64,000 nt of DNA, taken from the NCBI RefSeq assembly GCF_013402915.1, contig NC_050720.1:372001-436000 (forward strand), read 5' to 3'. The notes beneath the pieces are model-generated. The model was not told the origin of the DNA. It searched no databases and saw only the letters and a list, made by a program, of their open reading frames with translations. Below, in pieces: positions 1-9,859 of this stretch. A program made the position numbers and the translations under genes. The stretch is from Zygotorulaspora mrakii. Its lineage: Eukaryota > Ascomycota > Saccharomycetes > Saccharomycetales > Saccharomycetaceae. Numbering within the stretch: position 1 is the first letter of the stretch; each line of letters opens with the position of its first letter.

Positions 1-734
1 AGCAAATCGGCATAGTGGTGCTTTCGCTTTCGAAACTGAGGTCACGGGTTCACAAAGAAAGGAAAGACGCAATGCTGGATATACAAGAAGGTGATCTAAA
101 TGATCTTTCAAGGAATAGTCTCGTGTATGCCAAATTAGTTATTGGCTGTTTGGAGACTTCGTCAAGGTATAGCAATGACTGCGGCAATATTATCAATAAA
201 TCAGGAATGGCATATCTCAATAGTTTGATTTTTCTGTTGCTATCATTGGACCAATACTCGAAAGACGAATGTGGTGTATCTGTGGGCATGATTGATATGT
301 CGATATCTTATCTGCAGAAATTAGTGCCAAAATCACAGCTAGAAGCATCATTACTGTTAGAAAAGAGGAAAAAAAGGGACATTCTAAAAAGTGCATTTCA
401 GAAAAACGAAATTAAAAATAAAACAATCAGAACTAGTTTGGACATTTGGTCCAAGAAATCCAAAAACAATCAGCTTCTGCCTCTATTAAAGCTAACATTA
501 GACGATTTCTTGATTCAATTAGCCATTCTACTTCGTTACAGGTACGTTCAGACAAACGAAAAACTATCATTTAAGCCAATTGTGAGCGATGAATCAACCC
601 TACGGAAATTGTTCCCACGAAGTGTTGCCTCAGAATTGCAAGGTTCGGAATGGGTATTTGATCGAGAAACACGCTCCCTGCAAGAGGTTTCAGCTACGCC
701 ATATACTGAAACAAATGCCAATGATTACTATTAA
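1..734 (+). CDS. YGR122W: C-terminal part of YGR122W-like (PalC-type, BRO1-like) protein, 5' truncated by window edge
   Basis: The reading frame is open from the first bases to a TAA at 732-734, with no ATG before position 71, so the gene enters from the left edge. About 240 residues are visible: a helix-rich protein with a basic stretch near the middle (KKRKKRD-like) and no membrane segment. By position it lies next to LOA1 in a block that also carries PPT1. In S. cerevisiae the gene beside PPT1 is YGR122W, a likely PalC ortholog that acts with ESCRT-III in the Rim101 alkaline-pH pathway. The helical tail is compatible with the end of a BRO1-like domain, but I recognise it mainly from position. 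It is convergent with LOA1, and the two stop codons directly abut. Confidence 0.55.
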   Translation, partial: QIGIVVLSLSKLRSRVHKERKDAMLDIQEGDLNDLSRNSLVYAKLVIGCLETSSRYSNDCGNIINKSGMAYLNSLIFLLLSLDQYSKDECGVSVGMIDMSISYLQKLVPKSQLEASLLLEKRKKRDILKSAFQKNEIKNKTIRTSLDIWSKKSKNNQLLPLLKLTLDDFLIQLAILLRYRYVQTNEKLSFKPIVSDESTLRKLFPRSVASELQGSEWVFDRETRSLQEVSATPYTETNANDYY

Positions 735-1601
735 TCAATTTTTGGGCACAGAACGAAAAAACTCTTGTGCGAAACGTCCCTTTGACTCTATATCTAAGGT
801 TTTTGATACCAACTTAAATTTATTGCCGTCGTTCATGTTAATTCTGACATCATCGATCGGAAATATTGATTGAGGCTCGTTGATTTTAATCTTAATGTTG
901 ACACCTTTGATAAGCATTCTGACAATGTATTTAGATTTCGTGATTGTTAGTGGCGTCACTAGGGTTCCGTTTATCTTTATATGAATTGTTTGGACCAGTG
1001 TTGCCGAGTTAGATGAATAACCTAAAAACTCTTGCATGCTATCCACATCAACCTGAAAGGGTAGTATACTTTTACCGTTTGACGAAGTACCTTCTGGAAA
1101 CATAAACAAAACGTAACCTTTTAATTGATCCATGCTGGACACTTCTTGACCATATTTTTTAGCATTTAGAGAACCATCCAGCACAAAGTCCATATACTTC
1201 TCTCTTGACATTTTATAAATAGTCTTTTCAAATGGAATTAAGAATAACGATTGATCCAGTGCTATCAAACTTAGTGCTAAGGCATCAAGAGGAGACGACG
1301 AATTGCACATGTACAGTTTATCTTTCTGGGGATAATGCTTGGCTCCTTGCATATCGCGTTTCTTCACACCATGAATGGTCACATCGACTTTACAATTGAA
1401 TAATATTAATAAGATCAGCTTGAGAACTGATTTGGATCGGGTTATAGCACAAATCACCAGTAGAGGCAGTATAAATAAGGACTTCACTAGCAAGGTCAAC
1501 CCTAATACCAGTTTTGCACCAAAACCTGGTGCAGACACAGACGGTGGTAAGAAGGGCGCAATTCCAGTGCCTCTATCTCTCCAATTGGTGAATTTTTCCA
1601 T
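735..1601 (-). CDS. LOA1: Lysophosphatidic acid acyltransferase-like protein Loa1/Vps66
   Basis: A 288-residue protein (family about 300) starting with the N-terminal pattern MEKFTNWRDRGTGIAPFLP typical of yeast Loa1 (YPR139C). Two hydrophobic stretches lie near residues 28-68. The acyltransferase block reads NSSSPLDAL, where the usual His of the HX4D motif is Ser; I believe this also holds for S. cerevisiae Loa1. An EGTSSNGKS motif follows around residue 175. The family acts in triacylglycerol synthesis, lipid-droplet morphology and vacuolar protein sorting, at the ER and lipid droplets. It is divergent from TAZ1, another acyltransferase-fold phospholipid enzyme, so two related activities sit back to back as in S. 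cerevisiae. Confidence 0.9.
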   Translation of the reverse strand: MEKFTNWRDRGTGIAPFLPPSVSAPGFGAKLVLGLTLLVKSLFILPLLVICAITRSKSVLKLILLILFNCKVDVTIHGVKKRDMQGAKHYPQKDKLYMCNSSSPLDALALSLIALDQSLFLIPFEKTIYKMSREKYMDFVLDGSLNAKKYGQEVSSMDQLKGYVLFMFPEGTSSNGKSILPFQVDVDSMQEFLGYSSNSATLVQTIHIKINGTLVTPLTITKSKYIVRMLIKGVNIKIKINEPQSIFPIDDVRINMNDGNKFKLVSKTLDIESKGRFAQEFFRSVPKN

Positions 1602-1784
1602 GATTTAAACCTCTCCCTTGTGTTCTTTTCCAGACATGGGACTTGGAGTGATTAGTGCGCTGTTTTTCACTTTCAACCAGTAAATATGGCTTGGGTTTAC
1701 TGCGCAACGAAAAAAAAAAGGCTTCATCATCATCAACACAGTATTAATCAATATACCTTGTGCCAAACCTTTATTGTGTTTATC

Positions 1785-2969
1785 ATGTCCCTTCCGAATG
1801 TTCTGGCTAGAGGTGACGAATTCTTGGGAGAGTACCCTCGAAATAGTACTCTCTGGAGATTCTTTTCTTATGGTACATGTGTCTTTACTATAGGCATGTC
1901 CAAATTGATATTGAAAAGTCTCTATAATGTTAAGCTTGACCATATGGACAGATTGGATAATGCTATCAATAGGTCGCAGAGTGAAAATAGAGGTCTCCTG
2001 ACGATTATGAACCACATGTCAGTAATTGACGATCCTTTCATTTGGGGTATATTCCCATGGAGAATTTATAAAGATTTAGACAGTGTTAGATGGTGTCTTG
2101 GGGCTAACAATGTCTGTTTTCAAAACAAAATTCTGGCAACTTTCTTTTCGTTAGGTCAAGTTCTTTCCACAGAAAGGTTCGGTGTTGGGCCATTTCAAGG
2201 TTCAATTGATGCTGCCATCAGATTATTGAGCCCTGATGACACACTTGATCTTGAATGGACACCCTATAGTGAGACCCCAAATAAACTAGTCTTGCCCCAA
2301 AAAGCTGGCTCTCTAGTTAAGACTATAAAGGAAGATTATTTACCACCTATTAAGCGTTATAAACCATCATGGATGCACGTTTACCCCGAAGGTTTCGTTT
2401 TGCAGTTGCATCCTCCTTTCTCAAACTCAATGAGATATTTCAAATGGGGAGTCTCCAGAATGATTTTAGAATCAACTGTGGCACCTATTATTGTGCCTAT
2501 TTTCACCACTGGCTTCGAAAAAATCGCATCAGAGGAGGCCGCAGGTTCAACAATCAAGCGTTACATACCTACTAATTTTGGCGCTGAGATCAAGGTAACA
2601 GTGGGTAATACGATCGAAGATAATGTCATAGAGAAGTATAGAGAGGAATGGAGACAACTGGTGGATAAATACTATGATCCTAAGAATCCAGTCGATTTGA
2701 CGCAAGAGTTGAAATATGGTAAAGAAGCACAAGATCTACGCAGTAGATTAGCAGCTGAGCTCAGAAAATACATCGCTCAAATTCGTCATGATGAATGTAA
2801 GTTTCCAGAAGAAGATGCACGGTTTCAATCATCTGCCTGGTGGAAAAGCTACACGCTAACCGAGGGAGCATCTGATCCTGATGTTAAATTTATCGGCAAG
2901 AACTGGGCAATCAGAAGGCTGCAAAAATTTTTAACTAAACAAGAAGAAAACGATAGATCCTCCCGTTGA
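1785..2969 (+). CDS. TAZ1: Tafazzin, monolysocardiolipin transacylase Taz1
   Basis: Encodes 394 residues (S. cerevisiae 381). The frame is open further upstream with an ATG at 1686, but the ATG at 1785 gives MSLPNVLARGDEFL, which matches the family N-terminus, so I chose it. The acyltransferase HX4D motif is NHMSVIDD (His77, Asp82), followed by RWCLGANNVCFQNK, STERFGVGPFQGS and the glycerol-phosphate-binding VYPEG motif. Tafazzin remodels cardiolipin acyl chains at mitochondrial membrane surfaces facing the intermembrane space. The long conserved tail (LKYGKEAQDLRSRLAAELR) is present, so the gene looks complete. Identity is secure from motifs and position beside LOA1 and KAR3. Confidence 0.95.
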   Translation: MSLPNVLARGDEFLGEYPRNSTLWRFFSYGTCVFTIGMSKLILKSLYNVKLDHMDRLDNAINRSQSENRGLLTIMNHMSVIDDPFIWGIFPWRIYKDLDSVRWCLGANNVCFQNKILATFFSLGQVLSTERFGVGPFQGSIDAAIRLLSPDDTLDLEWTPYSETPNKLVLPQKAGSLVKTIKEDYLPPIKRYKPSWMHVYPEGFVLQLHPPFSNSMRYFKWGVSRMILESTVAPIIVPIFTTGFEKIASEEAAGSTIKRYIPTNFGAEIKVTVGNTIEDNVIEKYREEWRQLVDKYYDPKNPVDLTQELKYGKEAQDLRSRLAAELRKYIAQIRHDECKFPEEDARFQSSAWWKSYTLTEGASDPDVKFIGKNWAIRRLQKFLTKQEENDRSSR

Positions 2970-3055
2970 AACTGCTTCAGGTACACGCAGATACTCTTAT
3001 TGTTAATCTGCATGTTGAGCATTCTTTGTATAATATAATACCAATTATAAACTAT

Positions 3056-5206
3056 TTACTGGTCATCAATTTTTCTTGTAACTAATCTTGTGGAATTGAC
3101 TTTTGATGCAAACCGTAGCGAATTGATATTTTCATTGATGTTTTCGGAGCAGGCAGATATGTTTACAAACATCAACGTTTTGGAGTTCCCCATGAGCGAA
3201 AATTTTAGCAAGTACGTCAGTTTGGAATTTCGAAAAGGTATGTGTCTCTTGGAAGCATCGGGGCTACCAAGAGCATGGATAACATCTCCCAAACAACTTA
3301 ATGACTTGTTTATATTTTGTGTTTCCCTCAAACGTTCGCCGACAACTTGAGATGTATTTATTCTTTCGGACCCAGCAAGATCAACCAGATTTAAAACGCC
3401 ACTCGATTCCTCTCCGCTTATCTTATTCACACCATTTAAATGAATAATGAAGATGCTGTGTGAGCGAGAGGATCGGTCATTAGCTGCCGTTGACGCGGTC
3501 GATCTCAACTTGTTTGCTTTCCTCAGTAGCCCCTCCACAGATTCCGGTTTCTGTAGTTGACAACTCGTGACGTTCGTTATTATAGTAGTCTTGTTTTCCT
3601 GATCGTGTCTAATTTCATGTCTTACGTTTCTGTGGCCATCTTCTTGGCCATTTTCAACGCTATTCTCGTTCCTCAAGAGATCAGCAATTACGTCGTTGTA
3701 TATTTCTACGAATTGGCAGCTGATTTCGTACTGCCAACCTCGCTCCTTCAGCGCATCGATCCAATTGAAAATATGGGCTATAGTTGATGGAATTATACCA
3801 TCCCTTGGATTCAGCATCGTATAGGTCTTTCCTGAGCCTGTTTGACCGTATGCAAATATGCAAACATTGTATCCATCTAAAGAGCTTTGAATCAACTGAC
3901 ATATCTCCTCAAAAACATCGTTATTAGTTTCGCTTTGATCAAAAATACGATCAAACTTAAAAGTATATGGAGCTGAGCCTCTTTTTTCTTTTTGTATATC
4001 GATTGTTTGCGTACCAGCGCTATCATCAAATCGACGGACACATATGTTTTCTGATCTGGAATTCTCATGACTCAATGCAGGTCGTACTCGGCAAAAAACT
4101 CTGATATTTCCACGAAGCTCTTGTAATTCATTATGTAAGCTTCTTCTCATTGATTCTTCTTTCATTAGTATTTCATGTATCTGCTGTAGCTCTACTTCAG
4201 TATTTTTGATGTATTCTTGCAGTTGCTCTTTTTCTTGTTGTAGTTTGTCAATATCGTCTATCTTTGAAACCACTTCGTCATTCAAACGAACATTCGCCAT
4301 TTTATTTATTTCTAAACTCTTGCTTAAATTATCTTGCTCAATTGTTAGTTCCTCTAGCTTTCTTCTTTTCTTTCCAACTTCTGGCTTAAGTGATTCAATT
4401 ATTTCAACATTGAGAGTATCATTTTTGCTGCTATAGGCTTCATTTATTTTGACGTTCTCTTTCCATTTCTCCTGATATTGCTCGAGCCATTTTTCTTTTG
4501 AGATACAGTGCTTCATATCCTTTTGCTTCAACATATCCTGCAGAGTATTATTATTTGTTAAGATCGCATTTCGTATGCCTTCAACTCTATCCAATAATGC
4601 GTCCCTGTCTTGTTGGAATTTTCTGATCTTGGAATACCTTAGCATTTCTACTGTCTCGCGATATTCGTTAGCTCTTTTGTTAACTTCTGCTTCATTTTTA
4701 GCCTTAAGCTGCTGCAAATTGAGCTCGTGTCCTTGTGTCACAAACGCCCTCTGAATACTTTGTTCCTGTTTGAGTTTTATCAACTCATTTGATTTTAATT
4801 GTAATTGCCGAATTTTTGAGGCTTTCTCTTCACGTAAGGTTTCCCATTTAGACTCTGCGTTATTATATTTCAATCTACACTCACTTAACTCGTCATTTAA
4901 AGAATCCAACATTGCTTTCTTCTGAAAAAGAATATCCTGCAGTTGATTAAGCTCCCGAATATTTTCTTTGTAAAAAGAAGTCAGATGTGTAGAGCAGCTG
5001 CTACCAAAAGACTTTGCAGCTGTACAATCGTTTGAACCTAAATTCTCCTCATCTCGATCGTAGGGAATGGCCCCTGAAGATGAAGATGATTTGGCATTTG
5101 CGTCTCGCCGTTTGTATTGTACCGGAGAGTAAGATCCTGCCTTTGGTGATGGAATTGAACTGTAGTAATTTCTTGTCCTCGTGGGTGTAGTAGGAAGTTC
5201 CGCCAT
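3056..5206 (-). CDS. KAR3: Minus-end-directed kinesin-14 Kar3
   Basis: A 716-residue C-terminal motor protein (S. cerevisiae 729). A Ser/Pro-rich basic N-terminus is followed by a long charged coiled coil (about residues 75-365), then the neck and motor from about residue 370. The motor contains FAYGQTGSGKTYTM (P-loop), NDRSSRSHS (switch I), LVDLAGSE (switch II) and NKSLSCLGDVIHAL. Kar3 pairs with Cik1 or Vik1 and works in nuclear fusion, spindle function and kinetochore-microtubule capture. The start ATG is the first in frame. It shares a 354-bp divergent promoter with RRP15. Confidence 0.96.
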   Translation of the reverse strand: MAELPTTPTRTRNYYSSIPSPKAGSYSPVQYKRRDANAKSSSSSGAIPYDRDEENLGSNDCTAAKSFGSSCSTHLTSFYKENIRELNQLQDILFQKKAMLDSLNDELSECRLKYNNAESKWETLREEKASKIRQLQLKSNELIKLKQEQSIQRAFVTQGHELNLQQLKAKNEAEVNKRANEYRETVEMLRYSKIRKFQQDRDALLDRVEGIRNAILTNNNTLQDMLKQKDMKHCISKEKWLEQYQEKWKENVKINEAYSSKNDTLNVEIIESLKPEVGKKRRKLEELTIEQDNLSKSLEINKMANVRLNDEVVSKIDDIDKLQQEKEQLQEYIKNTEVELQQIHEILMKEESMRRSLHNELQELRGNIRVFCRVRPALSHENSRSENICVRRFDDSAGTQTIDIQKEKRGSAPYTFKFDRIFDQSETNNDVFEEICQLIQSSLDGYNVCIFAYGQTGSGKTYTMLNPRDGIIPSTIAHIFNWIDALKERGWQYEISCQFVEIYNDVIADLLRNENSVENGQEDGHRNVRHEIRHDQENKTTIITNVTSCQLQKPESVEGLLRKANKLRSTASTAANDRSSRSHSIFIIHLNGVNKISGEESSGVLNLVDLAGSERINTSQVVGERLRETQNINKSLSCLGDVIHALGSPDASKRHIPFRNSKLTYLLKFSLMGNSKTLMFVNISACSENINENINSLRFASKVNSTRLVTRKIDDQ

Positions 5207-5426
5207 TTCAATAGATGACGTTTGCTTATCCTACGGTATGATGGTGAAGTTAACGCTGATGCCAGCGGTACGTGCTGGAGAAATGTTCAACAAAAGACTT
5301 CAAAAGATACGCCACCTTATATGTATCTACATACATCAGTTCATGCCCTCGACCATCTTGCTTCTGTTTCAAGTTGGTATCCTTTTGATGTTTGGTTTCA
5401 CTATGGTTTGGCTTAAAGAGTACTTA

Positions 5427-5476
5427 TTACCCGACCATATAAATTTTTCAGAATACTAATGCCAGTCCGATGAGCT
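5427..5476. promoter_or_regulatory. Reb1, RRPE and PAC-like sites in the KAR3-RRP15 divergent promoter
   Basis: TTACCCG at 5427-5433 is a reverse Reb1 site, AAATTTTTCA at 5441-5450 is the reverse complement of the RRPE motif TGAAAAATTT, and CCGATGAGCT at 5467-5476 matches the PAC motif GCGATGAGCT at nine of ten positions. RRPE and PAC together are the hallmark of ribosome-biogenesis promoters (Stb3; Dot6/Tod6). They lie 84-135 bp before the RRP15 ATG, where such sites are expected. Function is inferred from motif identity. Confidence 0.7.
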
Positions 5477-5560
5477 TCAAGATCGAAAAGAATAGCTGTG
5501 ACACGAATGAAAGACCTATCTAATCTCAAGCGACAGATTTAAGCCGCTGCAATCATCACA

Positions 5561-6289
5561 ATGGTATCTAAGGGTAAACTCGGTGGGCTGACTCACGAAC
5601 GTGGCAAAAATTCCAAAAGAAGTGCAACTAGTGACAAAGAGACTTCAAGTGACAGAAAGCCTGAGGGAGTCAAAAATGATGGTGGTAACGAATCAGCACA
5701 TGAGAGCACAATCGAATCATCAGCTTCAGAGAGTGACGAAGATTCTGAAGTTGATGTAACCGATTCCTCTGATGAAGAGGAGGATCAGTTCCCATTGAAA
5801 AAGAAGTCGAAGAAGAGCAAGCATGACGATGGTTCCAATGACTTTTCTGGAGCAGTTAACGCTATTCTATCATCGCACTTGAAAGCTTACGACAGAAATG
5901 ATCCTATTATGGCAAGAAACAAGAAGGTTCTGAAGCAAAATGAATCCGATAAGCTTGAACAAAAAGCAAAAAAGGCTTTACTTGCAGAGAAAAAGAAGAA
6001 ACTGGAGAAGGCAAGGAACAAGGATGTAATACCAAAGATCACTGATGATGCGCAATCCGGGGAGGAAATTAGGAAAGTACTAGAAAGAGAGACGAGGCTA
6101 AGAAAAATCGCCAGAAAGGGTGCGGTTAAACTTTTCAATGCCATCCTTTCCACTCAAGTCAAGACAGAGAAAGATGCAAAGACTAAGTTTGGTGACATTA
6201 AAAATGTGCACGAAAGGGAGCAATTAATCACGGACGTATCGAAAGAAAGATTTCTTGATATGGTAAAGGCAGCCGGTGAGGAAGATTAA
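5561..6289 (+). CDS. RRP15: Ribosomal RNA-processing protein Rrp15
   Basis: A 242-residue protein (S. cerevisiae 250). The N-terminal third is acidic and Ser-rich ([12 protein letters not shown] runs) with [13 protein letters not shown] basic patches. The conserved core begins at [21 protein letters not shown], runs through a Lys-rich helix, and ends with the signature [13 protein letters not shown] and [11 protein letters not shown]. Rrp15 is a nucleolar pre-60S factor needed for 27S pre-rRNA processing. Position between KAR3 and NOC4 equals YPR143W, and the RRPE/PAC pair upstream supports the assignment. Confidence 0.92.
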   Translation: MVSKGKLGGLTHERGKNSKRSATSDKETSSDRKPEGVKNDGGNESAHESTIESSASESDEDSEVDVTDSSDEEEDQFPLKKKSKKSKHDDGSNDFSGAVNAILSSHLKAYDRNDPIMARNKKVLKQNESDKLEQKAKKALLAEKKKKLEKARNKDVIPKITDDAQSGEEIRKVLERETRLRKIARKGAVKLFNAILSTQVKTEKDAKTKFGDIKNVHEREQLITDVSKERFLDMVKAAGEED

Positions 6290-6559
6290 GCGATGAATTT
6301 CCATTTGGATAATTACTCTGTTTTCATATCCAAACGTGTAAATTAGAGCAGAAGTTATACAGTTTTTTAGCTTTTTATGTAATATAATCAGAAAGTAAGA
6401 ACAGCGACTATCAATGCACAGGAAACTTTGGATTGACAATATAATGAAAAGCTTAATTCACTTTATGTAAAACAAGTAGTTCTTCCAAATCTAGTTGTTG
6501 TCAACCCGTGCCACGATAAAGACAAGAAAATTTTGAACTATAAGCAGAATAATGAATAA

Positions 6560-6871
6560 AGTATGTTCACCCTAAGTAGTTCATATTTATCTCGTCATGA
6601 CGATATTCCTCCACCCCCTAGAATCTATGACAGAGCTCGCTATTTCTTGTTCCATGCCGAAGATTGCTCCGCAGTCAGAGCCCTGAGTTGTTAGCGTTTC
6701 GCGATAGAAAATCATCCAAAGTTTCTCTCAAACCTATTGATATTTTTTTGGGGACTCTTCTTGATACTTTACATCCGTCGTTATCGCTACCAATTGTCTT
6801 GTTTCTGGTTCCTCTAAATCGATTACTTAATATGTCCGAGGTCTCTCACAAGAACGACCTATATTTCAACA
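6560..6871 (-). mobile_element. Degenerate solo LTR (Ty1/copia-type), minus orientation
   Basis: Read on the minus strand, this stretch aligns by eye to the LTR of the complete element at 55.8-62.1 kb. Its LTR start (ATATTTCAACA on the plus strand) ends at 6871; further left are CCAATTGTCTTGTTTCTG, TTTCGCGATAGA and TTGTTCCATGCC, all equivalents of internal LTR sequence. Many substitutions mark it as old. The left boundary is approximate because similarity fades into 6500-6560. It faces the younger plus-strand LTR head to head, 8 bp apart. Confidence 0.8.
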
Positions 6872-6879
6872 GCTGTTGA

Positions 6880-7374
6880 TGTTGAAATATAAATCGATAT
6901 TGTAAGATATATGAAAGAGATGACTTATAAGCATCAGAAATAAGACAATTGGTCTGTAAAACAAAATAAACGAAGTCAGATGAAACCCTAACAGAATGTC
7001 AATCGATACTGGAAAGATATCGGATGACAGTCTATCGCGAGACGTTTACAACTCAGGAGTCTGACTACGAAGGAGTCTATGGAATGAACACGAAATAACA
7101 GTTGTACTGTGAATTCTATGGAACTAGAAATGGTGTGATGACGATGAAAATTCTTCACCCGTCGTCCTCTCTTATGGTTCAATAGGTGCGAAATGTTGGG
7201 TATAAATCCTGACGTATTTTCCAGATATTAATCCAAGTTCAATTAGTTTTATTTCAATTCGTGATATAGAAAACCAAGGAATTATATATCTCTATAATTG
7301 AATATCATAGTATCATCATCAATGTCAAACCAAGTTACTATCGACAACGCCGAAGAAAACATTCTTTCCAAATA
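6880..7374 (+). mobile_element. Solo LTR (Ty1/copia-type), 495 bp
   Basis: Starts TGTTGAAATATAAATCG and ends TTTCCAAATA, the same length as the 5' LTR of the complete element and close to it in sequence. It still carries the gag start codon and the first 17 gag codons (ATG at 7322), which now run into TAA made with the first flanking A. No 5-bp target duplication is seen (GTTGA before, ATTCC after), as expected if it arose by exchange between elements or if the flanks have changed. It ends 164 bp upstream of tRNA-Arg in the same direction, the usual target zone of Ty1-type integration next to Pol III genes. Confidence 0.93.
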
Positions 7375-7538
7375 ATTCCAAACAATAACAGCTCTCTCTG
7401 TATTGTTAGCAGTTGTCGCTCTAGAACATAGTTCTCAAACGTCACAAAGCAGTACTAATAATATCTATGAACTTTGTCACATGCTCCCTATATTGTTTAT
7501 TATTTATGCTAACGTTTCAATCTAACATCAATTTATTG

Positions 7539-7610
7539 GCTCGCGTGGCGTAATGGCAACGCGTCTGACTTCTAATCAGAAGATTGTGGGTTCGACCCCC
7601 ACCGTGAGTG
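7539..7610 (+). tRNA. tR(UCU): tRNA-Arg(TCT)
   Basis: A 72-nt cloverleaf: acceptor GCTCGCG/CGTGAGT with G discriminator, A-box TGGCGTAATGG, anticodon stem TCTGA/TCAGA around CTTCTAA (anticodon TCT), and B-box GGTTCGACCCC. There is no intron. A T7 run at 7611 is the Pol III terminator. S. cerevisiae has a tRNA-Arg(UCU) gene near PPT1 on chromosome VII, which fits the position. Confidence 0.97.
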
Positions 7611-7850
7611 TTTTTTTAGCTTATTCAAAAAGACAAAATAAAATTATAACATGTACAAAACTTCCAAATATTGATACTAAAACTAGCTGTACTTATTAAA
7701 ATTCGATTTTAATGTTTCTTTAAATAGGAAATAACAATTTCCATTTGTGCAAAAAGATATAGATACATGGATATAAAAATTATTTTTCTGTCGATTTATG
7801 TCATTAAATTAATTTGAAGAGAACAAAAATAAAGAATCTTAAAATCTCTT

Positions 7851-9398
7851 CTAGAAGCCTAGTCCTCCATTTGAGTATGCCATTGGTTTAATTTCAGGGT
7901 GTGGAACTGCCTCAAAAGTTTCAACAATTAAATTTTCATCATCGTTTCCATTTTGTAATAGCTTGCCTTCACCAGGTACGACATGGATTACACCCCCAAG
8001 ATTACCTTGTGTATCGCAGTAATTTGGCGCACTGAAAACCGTTGCTAACTTACCATCATGCTCGAACTGTACACCGCTCATCCTTACCTCATGAGACCTG
8101 AAAATCTTTTTCAGTTTGTTTTTCTCTAAAAATTGTTTTGTAATGTCAGCACCAAACGCGAAGCCCAACCCACGTTGAGATGGGCCAAATCCGTCAGCTT
8201 CCTGTGGATCGGACCAAAGCAGCTCCATGAAGGCACCTTCTCTTGGGGGTTGAGAAAATCTATCTATTTTCTTGAAATCTTCCAGGCTGCAAGATGTATC
8301 ACTTGGCAGTCCACCATGCATGACCAAATAATCATCATTTATGATGGTAGCCAAAGGTAAACTCTCAAAACTTTCCGCAAACATGTCAAATATACGGGAG
8401 GAGTACTTATAATTACACTCGTCTTCAAATCCGTATATTTTGTTCATATTGTTGGTTTCATGGTTCCCTCTATTCAAATAAAAATTATGCGGATAGACGA
8501 TTTTCAAGCAATAGAATAATAAGGCAACCTCACAGGACCAAGAACCGCGGTCCACAAAATCACCATTGAACAAATAAGTGTGTTTTGGACCCACTTTGCC
8601 AAATTTCCGGAAAAGATTCAAAACATCGTAAAGTTGGCCGTGTGTATCACCACAAACAGTGATCTTCGCATCAGGAGTCTCCCTGTTACACAGTTCGACA
8701 ACTGTGGGCTCTTTGCGGAAAAGTCTGTTGGCATGGGAGACAATTGCAGCAGCATACTTCTTCGGAAGATTCTTGCCTTGTGTAAACATTTCAACTAATT
8801 TAGAGATGAATTCAGGATTCATATCACTGATTTCAGCGCCTGCACAATCACCTTTTTCGTCTGATAATTGAAAGAGAGTCAACTTGGGACCCTCATATTT
8901 AAGCAAATCAGCATTTGAATCAAAAGTATCTAATCTCACGGTTTCACAAAACCTGGCTTTATTGGACTCTCCATCATCTCCGATCGCTTTTCTAAACCTC
9001 TCCTCTCTTATAAATTTTTCGCAGACTTCCAGGGCCCTTGTTGCTGTTGTATCACCTGGCTTACCTTTCAAGACGACTTGAAGATCATTGCGAGCTTTCT
9101 TGAATTCGAGCAATCCGACATAAGAAAGACCACGTCTGTGATACGCTTTTATATTTTTTGGGTTCAATTTCAATGCTGTCTCACAATCATGCAATGAGCT
9201 TTGAAAGTTGTCGAGCTTTAAATGTGCCAAAGCCCTATTAGAGAAGTAAATAGACTGTGTGCCATCGAGTTCAATAGCCATTGTGTAAAACTCAATTGCC
9301 TTCGGATAGTTTAGTTTTTTAATCTGTACGTTACCTTCATTCTTCAACTCCACTGCTTTGGCAGCATCTTCGGCCACTGTGCTAGGCATATTCAACAT
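7851..9398 (-). CDS. PPT1: Serine/threonine protein phosphatase 5-type Ppt1 (TPR-PP5)
   Basis: A 515-residue protein (S. cerevisiae 513). Three TPR repeats occupy about residues 12-115 (ELKNEGNVQIKK, YFSNRALAHLKL, AYHRRGLSYVGL). A PP5 linker follows (LLKYEGPKL), then the metallophosphatase core with GDTHGQ, GDFVDRGSWSCE and RGNHE motifs, and the C-terminal EAVPHPEIKPMAYSNGG. Ppt1 binds Hsp90 through the TPRs and dephosphorylates Hsp90. Two in-frame ATGs (9398 and 9389) are both possible; the second gives an N-terminus closer to the family. The gene is flanked by two tRNA genes and convergent with tRNA-Arg. Confidence 0.96.
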   Translation of the reverse strand: MLNMPSTVAEDAAKAVELKNEGNVQIKKLNYPKAIEFYTMAIELDGTQSIYFSNRALAHLKLDNFQSSLHDCETALKLNPKNIKAYHRRGLSYVGLLEFKKARNDLQVVLKGKPGDTTATRALEVCEKFIREERFRKAIGDDGESNKARFCETVRLDTFDSNADLLKYEGPKLTLFQLSDEKGDCAGAEISDMNPEFISKLVEMFTQGKNLPKKYAAAIVSHANRLFRKEPTVVELCNRETPDAKITVCGDTHGQLYDVLNLFRKFGKVGPKHTYLFNGDFVDRGSWSCEVALLFYCLKIVYPHNFYLNRGNHETNNMNKIYGFEDECNYKYSSRIFDMFAESFESLPLATIINDDYLVMHGGLPSDTSCSLEDFKKIDRFSQPPREGAFMELLWSDPQEADGFGPSQRGLGFAFGADITKQFLEKNKLKKIFRSHEVRMSGVQFEHDGKLATVFSAPNYCDTQGNLGGVIHVVPGEGKLLQNGNDDENLIVETFEAVPHPEIKPMAYSNGGLGF

Positions 9399-9643
9399 TC
9401 AAGCAAACTTCTGAACAAGCTATACTTCAATTAAGGACAGAAGCTAGAAACGCAGATTATGGGAGAGCCAGTAAAGCTTTTATTAAAGGTTGTAAGATCC
9501 ATCGTAAGTGCATCGATTATTTTTCATTCGAAGAAAGATCATTTCAACGCTACTAACTGAAAGAGCGAAAAAATTCTCTGTACAAGGTGGTCAAATAAGA
9601 ATAGCGGGCGCTTGGATCTCCATAAATTATATATTGATTTGAA

Positions 9644-9717
9644 GGTCTCTTGGCCCAGTTGGTTAAGGCACCGTGCTAATAACGCGGGGATCAGCGGTTC
9701 GATCCCGCTAGAGACCA
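9644..9717 (+). tRNA. tI(AAU): tRNA-Ile(AAT)
   Basis: A 74-nt cloverleaf from GGTCTCT to AGAGACC plus A. The anticodon loop CTAATAA gives anticodon AAT, and the B-box is GGTTCGATCCC. There is no intron. Six Ts from 9718 form the Pol III terminator. The sequence appears identical to the S. cerevisiae gene as I remember it. It sits between the PPT1 promoter and the 3' end of NOC4, with no LTR nearby. Confidence 0.97.
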
Positions 9718-9859
9718 TTTTTTATATGAGCTTGCAATAAGCAAGCTGAAATAGAGTCTTTAATGAAGAGAAGCGGACTAGCTTACTGATTGATTCAAGT
9801 ATGTACGGTTACATAATATAATTATATCCTTTCACCAAAAAATTCGAAGAGTCTTTTTC

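Noticed and set aside
5181..5459. A 92-codon plus-strand ORF overlapping the KAR3 start and promoter
   Set aside because: It begins inside KAR3 and covers the Reb1/RRPE promoter motifs; S. cerevisiae has a dubious ORF (YPR142C) in the same area.
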